Positions 57,010 to 64,000 of a DNA stretch of 64,000 nt are shown here, one piece after another. Position numbers and translations under genes: made by a program. A model generated the notes under the pieces. That model saw only the letters and a list, made by a program, of their open reading frames with translations, was not told where the DNA came from and did not search any database. The stretch covers positions 29,025,148-29,089,147 of the forward strand of contig NC_090706.1 of assembly GCF_040954835.1 (NCBI RefSeq). Reading direction: 5' to 3'. The stretch comes from Lepisosteus oculatus. Taxonomy: Eukaryota > Chordata > Actinopteri > Semionotiformes > Lepisosteidae. Every line of letters begins with the position of its first letter. Within the stretch, counting starts at the first letter, position 1.

Positions 57010-57170
57010 TCTCTCTCGAGCTCTGAGTTCCTGGGGTACTATCTGTGCGGAGTTTTCATGTTCTCCCCAGGTTTGCATGGGTTTCCTTAGGGTACTCTGA
57101 TTTCCTCCCCCAGTCCCAAAAAACACTGGTTGCTTAATTGGCTTCAGAGAAAACTGGCCCTGGTGTAAGT
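57010..57170 (+). mobile_element. Family B fragment
   Basis: Has gtactatctgtgcggagttt, catgttctccccaggtttgc, ttcctcccccagtcccaaa and attggcttcagagaaaactg. The 3' half is missing. Confidence 0.7.
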
Positions 57171-57184
57171 ATGGGCAGAGGACA

Positions 57185-57340
57185 CGAGGAAAAGTACATT
57201 TCAACACCAGAACATGTGTCACTTCTTTCCACACAGGGCGGTGAGAGAGTGGAAAAAGATGGAGGAGATCCAGAGATCAATTCACTAATAATGACCCAAC
57301 AGGCCAGAGAGGCTCCACTTGTTTGTAAATTGTCCAACCA
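57185..57340 (+). mobile_element. CR1-like LINE tail fragment
   Basis: Reads gtcacttctttccacacagg, gcggtgagagagtggaaaaa, gatggaggagatccagagat, then aatgacccaacaggccagag. It directly follows the family B fragment. Confidence 0.55.
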
Positions 57341-58535
57341 GGATCACTGAACAGAATGTTTTTTGGGACGGAAGATTCTTCTGAAGACTGTCAGTGTGCC
57401 TCTCTGTAATTCCACGGTAATATAATGCCCGATAGTTTTAATGTTAGGAGACATGAAAGGGTGAAACTCAGTTTAGTTTGTGAAATGTCCAGAAAACAGA
57501 ACATTTCATTCTAAACAGAATGTGGTAAATTTACAGGACATACAACCAAACTCGTGAGCACTGTCTCTGTCCTGACATTCTTAGGGTTTGAACACTTTAT
57601 CGTTTTATAGGTTGACTTCTGTAGTCAAACTGTATGGAAATAGCAGCATGTTCTGTATGGATTTCAAGAGATTAGTGTTACAAAAAATACCCAACCATAT
57701 CTCCGCAGTGCTGACAGAGCAGCGATCTCCCCCACTGGAATTAGTCATAACAACCACAGATTCTTCCTATTATTACACATGTGGTCCCACTTAGGAAAAT
57801 ACACACGAAAATGGCATCGGATTCAGATGAATGCGCCACACGGTGTGCGCCCCATTTTGTCAAGATCTTCAAAAGAATCTCGAAGCAGAATTTATTTTTT
57901 TTTTCCGGAGTACGACTTTTATTGATTGGCGATTTATTTCAAAGAAATGCTTCACTCTGGGCGTGTTGGGATTTTTGTTCTGTAAACTCTTGGCTAGAGG
58001 CCCCTCCCCCCCTCCTTGCCCATCCCGAGAAGTGTATTCTGGGAAAGCATGGCCAATTAAGTTCTGAATTAGACTTGTAACGAGGAATTTCATTCTAAGC
58101 GAAAACAGCACTTCTTATCGGATTTGGCTCCCCCTGGGTGTCGACAGAGAGCCCGTGGATGTGACTGTTATTGATGAAAGTGATGGCTCCGCAGCTCCAG
58201 TTAATGCAGTTAAGACCCAGGTGAGTCCTGCGGCCGGGCTCCGAGCGGTGATTACCGCTGATGCTCTTTGGCAGCTGCACTGTCACGGCAGGCTGGCTCA
58301 GGCCGAGCGCCGAGCGCCTGTGCTGAATCAGCAGTCGGGCCCCGTCAATCTCATTCTCCCTTTCCTCCCTGCCCCTTGCTCTCCACCTCCTTCTCACGGT
58401 CACTCTCAAAAGTGCTGACGCCTCTGGACCTCAGGGGCCGCAGTCTGCCAGACTGGTAACTTTTTTTTTCAAGCCTCAGTGCTTTAAGAAGCAACCTTTC
58501 ACAGCACCAGGGCCTCTTGCCCCCACGGCTGCTGG
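57341..58535. other. Intergenic stretch
   Basis: No confirmed exon. An open segment at about 58143-58220 (GVDREPVDVTVIDESDGSAA and onward) ends in cccag|gtgagt, a strong donor-like word, but no convincing acceptor precedes it. Confidence 0.3.
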
Positions 58536-58539
58536 GTGC

Positions 58540-58760
58540 TGGTTTCCTCTCTGGACTGGGAAACCTTCTGTGAGGAGCTTGCATGTTCTGTCCAGGTTGG
58601 CAGGGGTTTCCCTCTGTCTTCCAAAAAGGATGGTGAATTGTCTTCAAATGGTCCCCGTGTGCCTGTGATGGGGTTTTTGTGCCCCGTGATAAACCTTAGT
58701 CCCTCCTTCAGCTGTATATTTCCTCTGGGACAGGGTCTGCGTTGCTCCGACCCTAAACAA
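58540..58760 (+). mobile_element. Degenerate family B repeat
   Basis: Weak family words: gtgaggagcttgcatgttct, gtccaggttggcaggggttt, cgtgtgcctgtgatgggg. Old copy. Confidence 0.45.
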
Positions 58761-59284
58761 CGGGGTGATGGACAGTCTAATTTACACTCCTCAGAGCTGT
58801 GGAAGAACCCTGGAGGCCTGCTGGACTGGGACTCTCAAGTCCGGGCTTAAGACCACCACTATAGACCTCCTTCTTAAGCCACATTCTGTATCTGCTAAAC
58901 GAATTAAAAGCTAAAGCCCAGGCTCCCCTCCCTGTGTGCCTGATGTGGCCTCATTGGCAAAGCTTTGGTCAGCAAGGCAGGCTTGTCCTGCCTTGATCAC
59001 ATTACCTGCACGAGGGGAGAACAGCTCTCCCTTCCCACAAAACACAGTCGACGGTCCTCAGACAGCACCAGGAGCCAGCACCTCCGAGGACGCCTGCTCT
59101 CTCCATTCCTGCGATGAAAGGGGAGCCCAGCTCTTTGATCCAGCAGCTGCCAAACTCCAATAAGTCACTGCTCATCTCCACTTCCTTCGCTTGCTGAATC
59201 TTGCAAAGATGGGGGAGGACCTTTGTGCGCCCACAAAACGTTACTAACGCACACGGCAGCGAAACGGGTCGAGGAGCTCATCCT

Positions 59285-59400
59285 GGCCCTTTCTTAAAAG
59301 AAGCCAGGCCATCAGCTTGGACACCACAGCTGGGTGGCTTGAGCCACACTCCCACCACTCTCAGTGTAAGGATAAAGCGAAAACTCCTTTATCCTTAAAT
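59285..59400 (-). mobile_element. CR1-like LINE fragment
   Basis: Reverse complement has actgagagtggtgggagtgt, ggctcaagccacccagctgt and gatggcctggcttctttta, a short diverged copy. Confidence 0.65.
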
Positions 59401-60110
59401 TGCACGCCTCTGCTTTATCAGAGAAGACTGAGGCAGCTCTAAAACAAAAAAAAAGATCCAATTTCTCTAACGGAAGGTCCCGCTGGTGCCTGATGATGAG
59501 CTGCAGACGGCCTCGGAGCCCGCTATCTCTTTGGGGCTCAGCGGTTTTGCCAAGGCAATTAAAGTAGAGCATTTATCTTTCGCATGAGGCGGGAGAGAGC
59601 CTGAAGCGCTTTTGTTTGCCGGTATCTGCAGCAAATGAGGTTGTGCATGCTAACTGCCCTGCATAATTGAATATCGATGCCATTCGAACCTCAGGTCACA
59701 GGCCATTGCTCTGGTGCCACAAAAGCAGAGTACGACCATTGATCTAAAGATAAAGCAATGCACATGAGATCTAAGAAAGTTCTGAAGGAAAACAATCCTT
59801 ATTCTTCTGCCCAGCATGGGGATTGTTTACTTCAAATTCAATTAGTGCAGCATTACAGTCAGTGTAAAGTATAAAAACATTGTCTGAAGCAGTGAACAGT
59901 AATGAAACATCTACTCTAATGGACTGTTTTTTACTGTAAGCTTTAAACAGCGTCCCAGGAATGTCAAGACAGTCAAAGGTATCCCATGTCTATATTAGGG
60001 ACTATTTAAAATTAAGTTGTAAAAATTCCAGGAGCTTGGATTAAACATTAAAAAGGCTTACAGGAAAAAAAACAACATTTGGAAAGAGCAATAAATTGAA
60101 AATGGGATGG
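59401..60110. other. Intergenic stretch
   Basis: AT-rich, non-repetitive, no exon. Its composition would suit a conserved non-coding element, but that needs alignment. Confidence 0.3.
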
Positions 60111-60134
60111 AAGAGTACCTGGTGGGCACAAGTT

Positions 60135-60240
60135 GCGGAAGTGCCTTTAAAACAGAGAACAAGACCCTTTTCTTTACACAGAGGGTGCCGGGGGTGTGGC
60201 ACAAACTGCAAAGCTATGTTATTGAAGTTGATAACCTGGA
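60135..60240 (+). mobile_element. CR1-like LINE fragment
   Basis: Contains aacagagaacaagacccttt, tctttacacagagggtgccg, ggggtgtggcacaaactgc. It faces the next fragment head to head. Confidence 0.65.
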
Positions 60241-60244
60241 TTCA

Positions 60245-60780
60245 TAATATAGGACAATAAGACAGGCCACAAAGACAGAGGAAGCCATTCAGCCCATCCA
60301 AACCATCTGTTTAGTGGCTGATTCATCCATGATTTTACCATTTTCTAAAATAAACCAGGGTTTTGGTTTTAACAACATTACTGGATAGTTTGTTCCAGAC
60401 TCACACCAATCTTTGTGTAAAGAAGAGCCTTCTGTTCTCAGCTCCTCCCTTTTGTTTCCACTGGTGTCCTCTGGTTCGTGCTTCTCCGTGGCTTGTGAAG
60501 GAGTTCTCTGGGTTGACTGTGTCTGCGTCTTTCAGGATTGTGAACACTTGTGAACACACTCTCAGGTCCTCTCATAGTCATCGCCGTTTAAGACTAAAAA
60601 GGTTCAGTTCCTGCAGCCTGTCAGTGTAGGACACTCCCTTCAGGCCCAGAATGCATCTGGTTTCTCCTCTCTGACCGCTTTCTAGACCAACCATATCTTC
60701 TCTACAACATGATGGCCAAAACTTGTACACAATATTCTGAAAGAGGCCTTACTAGTGCGTTAGACCATTTTAACATGGCA
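60245..60780 (-). mobile_element. CR1-like LINE fragment, longest copy
   Basis: About 530 bases. The reverse complement runs from ccatgttaaaatggtctaac past aggctgcaggaactgaacct, ttttagtcttaaacggcgat, cacaatcctgaaagacgcag, gagaacagaaggctcttctt and tacacaaagattggtgtgag to ccattcagcc-type flank. It represents the C-terminal part of LINE ORF2 with frame breaks. Confidence 0.8.
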
Positions 60781-63600
60781 CCACCTGATCACCTTTCCCC
60801 CAGGTGTGACTGGAGCGATGGCGATGCTGTCGGCCTGCAGAGGCCTGGGAGCTGCTCTGGGGAGCTTCCTGGGGGGATCTGGGCTCGGCTATTGAGAGGG
60901 AGGACTGCCATCTCCCTTGGGGCTGTGCTGTGGGGGTTCTCCTTCTCTCCAGTGGGGGGTCAGGAGCTGCAGCTGAGGGGTCCCCGAAATAACAATTTAA
61001 AGAGACCCCGTGTTTATTCTGCAGGAATGTGGCCACAGGGTGCTGGAACCGGAGAATACGGAGGTCTTCGGTTCCCTCCCTCATCCAGGGAGCAATTGAG
61101 ATTGGAAGGGTCTACCAATCGAAGGTCGAAGGTCAAAGGTCCCTTGCCAGCCCCCTGCCTGTGCTGTGATCTGCTCCGACATCAATTTTTTATTTCATTG
61201 CCATACAAGACACTATACAATCAATCTCCTCTCCTCTGTCCTCTAGCCTGGTTTGCTTCCCCTCTTTAATGTTAGTTAATGGACAGCAGTGCCAGGAAGT
61301 TTTTTCTGCTTTGTCCAAGTTCTCTCTCTAATCCCTGTTCTGTCCTTTTGATCCTCGAGCGAGGCTGACAAACTCCCCTTCCCGTGACAAGAGAGATTTG
61401 CAGCATCTATCGATTGCTTGCAAAATGACTTTTTATTGAAAATGCTGGACCTCTCTGTGATCTGACAGCTCTGCGTCTACTTGTGATTCCCAGAATGCCT
61501 GTGGTGAGGCTGAGGGGCACTTATGGGGCAAAACGCAGACGTGGCTGCGATTGATCTAGGCCTGCTGACGTCATCCCCCCCGATCAATCCTCTGTTCAGG
61601 CGGGCGACTGTGGCCCACCACTGTACAGCCGAGGCAGTCCTAACCTTCCTGAATAGACTGATAGATTTCCTGGACCTGCCCTCTGTAGCTTCACTCCTTG
61701 CCTTAAGATCAGACAACTGCACACTGGGGCCTGATCTGCATTGATCTTTGAATCGGCTCGGGGAACTGTAGCCATGTGGACACGGAACAGCTCAGATACT
61801 CGCTCCCCCCCTCCCGCCCCCTTCTTGTCCAGTTCAACCGCAAGAACCTAAAAGCATTTCGCTCAAAACACCAGGAAAGTGACGAGCCCCAGCTGTGTGC
61901 TCTCTTGGGCTTTAGGCGATGCTTTGTTCTCTCCGATGTTTACCACAAAAAAAGCGTATTTTGCAGAATTGGCCGCTTTTATTAACATACCCGGGACGGT
62001 CACTCTGGCCTTGATCGGGGGCAGGGTGTCGTCATTGAAAGCACTGCCCGCACCACGGCGCAGATAACAGGCGAAGCACAGCTCGGCGTCCTCCTCTCCC
62101 CTCCTGCGCTCCGGCACTCGGAACGCCGGCCGTCCGGATCGGAATTAGTTCCGTACGCGGTCTAGAACGGCCGCCCCCGTACAGCGGCACGCGTCGCCGC
62201 GGGGGGGCAGTGGGGTGCCAGTTTGTTCGGCTGCTTCCTCGTGCTGAAGCCGGAGCCACCTGCCGCAGACGCAATGCCCGGGTGCGAGCCGAAGTCTTGC
62301 CGCAGCGACGGGGCGAGCATCGCGAGAACCTCCGATATCCGGGTTCGAACATGGAGGACTAGGTCTCTGGACGAGCTAGAAGTGAAGACATGAATTTTAC
62401 CTTCCTGGCTTGCTTTTCCCTTCTTCTTCTTCTTCAAAAGACACAGCAGATAACTGAGACGCACAGTATCCTGAATCACCCTCCTTCTCCAGCGCAGGTC
62501 TAGATTTAACGCGCAGTGGAGAAGGTTTTAATCCCATGAATACTAATTAGCTCTTCGATGGCAATGCAAAGACAGACCAACGTCTTAGGGCTATCCCACT
62601 CTTCTCACCATTTAACGTCTTTATAAATCTTTATGTACATGGCTTTGTTGCGTTTTTACCAACCACACAAACGCAAAAGGCCTGAACGTCATCACGTAAG
62701 AGCGCTGTTTTGGAACAGACGACTAATACTGTCCATACCCATAATACAGTGCGTCAGCTGCTTTTGACCTCTGCTTTAATCTGGAAAGGTGTTCAATTTA
62801 ATAAAAGTCTAATATGCACTTGCTCATGACCTTTAACCAATATGCATTAGCTACAACTTACATTTACAGACCCTGTAGTGAAATGCGATTTATTTCGCTT
62901 GGTTTAAAACAAAGGGCTTTGCCAGTACAGTCTCCAGAACCGATTCTTCTGATATAATTAGCGTTCGTAAACAGGATTTCCCGGCTTTTACAGAGAAACC
63001 CTCACACAGCACATTCCCAGCGTGTCACCCACGTGTGCGCGTCTGTCGCGACCCGCGTTCGTTCAGAGCTCCTAGGCGGCGAGAAACAAGCCCAGTTTGG
63101 AAAAAGAGCAGACCGGTGTGTTCTGCTGTCGGGTATCAGGCTTATCACTGATGACTTATTAGCCATGTAATTAACGGAGAACTGCCGCTGTCCGGGAGAG
63201 AGAGAGAGAAAACTGCTGTTTCGACGCTACAATTAACCGCTCTCTTCATACACCGCTGCCGCTCCAACGAGGGTAAAACACTCACGTTATAAACCTTTCA
63301 GCTAGCGTCGTAAAACTTGCATTTATATGCATTTAAACTATCGAGTGGATGCCAGCAGGGGCTGCACATATATTTCCACAAATACTCGGCAGTTTATGGA
63401 GGCTAAAACGCCTTGGCATTCCTTCGTCAAAATGCTTAAATTACATTACTAGCGCGCAGCAGCCCCTTGACAGTGCGAACACATTCATTCCTGCCCAGTC
63501 AAATAGCATTAGAGCTGCCCGTTTGTTAAAGCGTTAACACATGCTGTTAAATTCCCCTCAAGAAAACGACCCCCCCTCCCCCTCCAGATCATTAAACCCC
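60781..63600. other. Intergenic stretch at the right side
   Basis: No exon recognised. A full CRE tgacgtca lies at 61566-61573 and a CpG-rich patch at 62.05-62.35 kb. Confidence 0.35.
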
Positions 63601-63639
63601 GGGTGAATGCAATGTTCTCGCAATTACAGCAGACATAGA

Positions 63640-63900
63640 TCATCAGAGATATGACTGCGCCGCAAATGACCACGCTGACCCTCCTCACAGCTCAGCCGCA
63701 GTCGATCCCGCTGAACAGAGATGAGGTGGCAGACGCGGAGGTCGCCGTCAAGGCAGCAGCTAATTTAATCATTAAAATGCAAATCGCGGTACCCGAGGAA
63801 GCGCAGGGGCCGCGTCTCCCAGGGAAACGCACATGATCCTCTCTGAATCTGTAGTAATTAAGGTAATTAAGGCGATTTCTGCCGGGCCCCCGCACAGGGC
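63640..63900. promoter_or_regulatory. Candidate enhancer with octamer and homeodomain sites
   Basis: The segment has taatttaatcattaaa (63761-63776) overlapping an octamer site atgcaaat (63777-63784), and two taattaagg words at 63855-63872 (gtaattaaggtaattaagg). Dense TAAT cores plus an octamer are typical of developmental enhancers. No coding potential is evident. Inference only. Confidence 0.35.
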
Positions 63901-64000
63901 AGTAGAGGGAGGAGGAGCCCGAGAGACACCTGGAAGAGGCTGAGGGCTCCAGCCAATGAGAAGGTGTTCGAGGTGTGAACTTCCTCTCTGTGCCCATCCC

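Overview
The window is vertebrate nuclear DNA, almost certainly from a ray-finned fish. It carries intron-containing vertebrate genes with standard splice sites, CpG-rich first exons, and fish-type repeats: tRNA- and 5S-derived SINEs, CR1-like LINE remnants and a Tc1-like element. The non-duplicated look and the repeat mix would suit a holostean such as gar or bowfin, but that is a guess. Two protein-coding genes can be assembled, both on the minus strand: TTC1 (7 coding exons, 3036-15421, 361 codons) and ADRA1B (2 coding exons, 22244-41062, 516 codons). Every exon junction keeps the reading frame. The order ADRA1B then TTC1 in the same orientation matches human 5q33.

Layout. 1-2700: no coding gene; it may hold the 3' end of a convergent plus-strand transcript (PWWP2A is the syntenic expectation) and the TTC1 poly(A) site. 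2725-17700: TTC1, with repeat-filled introns and a probable non-coding first exon with ETS and ZNF143-like promoter sites near 17.64-17.80 kb. 17.7-21 kb: short intergenic stretch rich in SINEs. 21-41.1 kb: ADRA1B, whose single 17.3-kb intron holds a 2.1-kb minisatellite of 49-bp units, a CpG island, LINE reverse transcriptase remains and other repeats. 41.1-64 kb: upstream intergenic DNA with no recognisable coding exon, several repeats, and AT-rich homeodomain/octamer-type sequence near the right edge that could be an enhancer.

ADRA1B is a Gq-coupled catecholamine receptor at the plasma membrane and TTC1 is a cytosolic TPR adaptor reported to bind G-alpha16 and Ras. Their adjacency is ancient synteny; nothing here shows co-regulation. 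I found no unknown multi-gene system. The more unusual items are the phase-perfect 49-bp minisatellite with a 7-unit higher-order repeat, the 72-bp tandem expansion of part of a dispersed repeat in a TTC1 intron, the 5S-derived SINE, a short element with inverted ends and pol III-like boxes, and seven perfect TGACGTCA sites.
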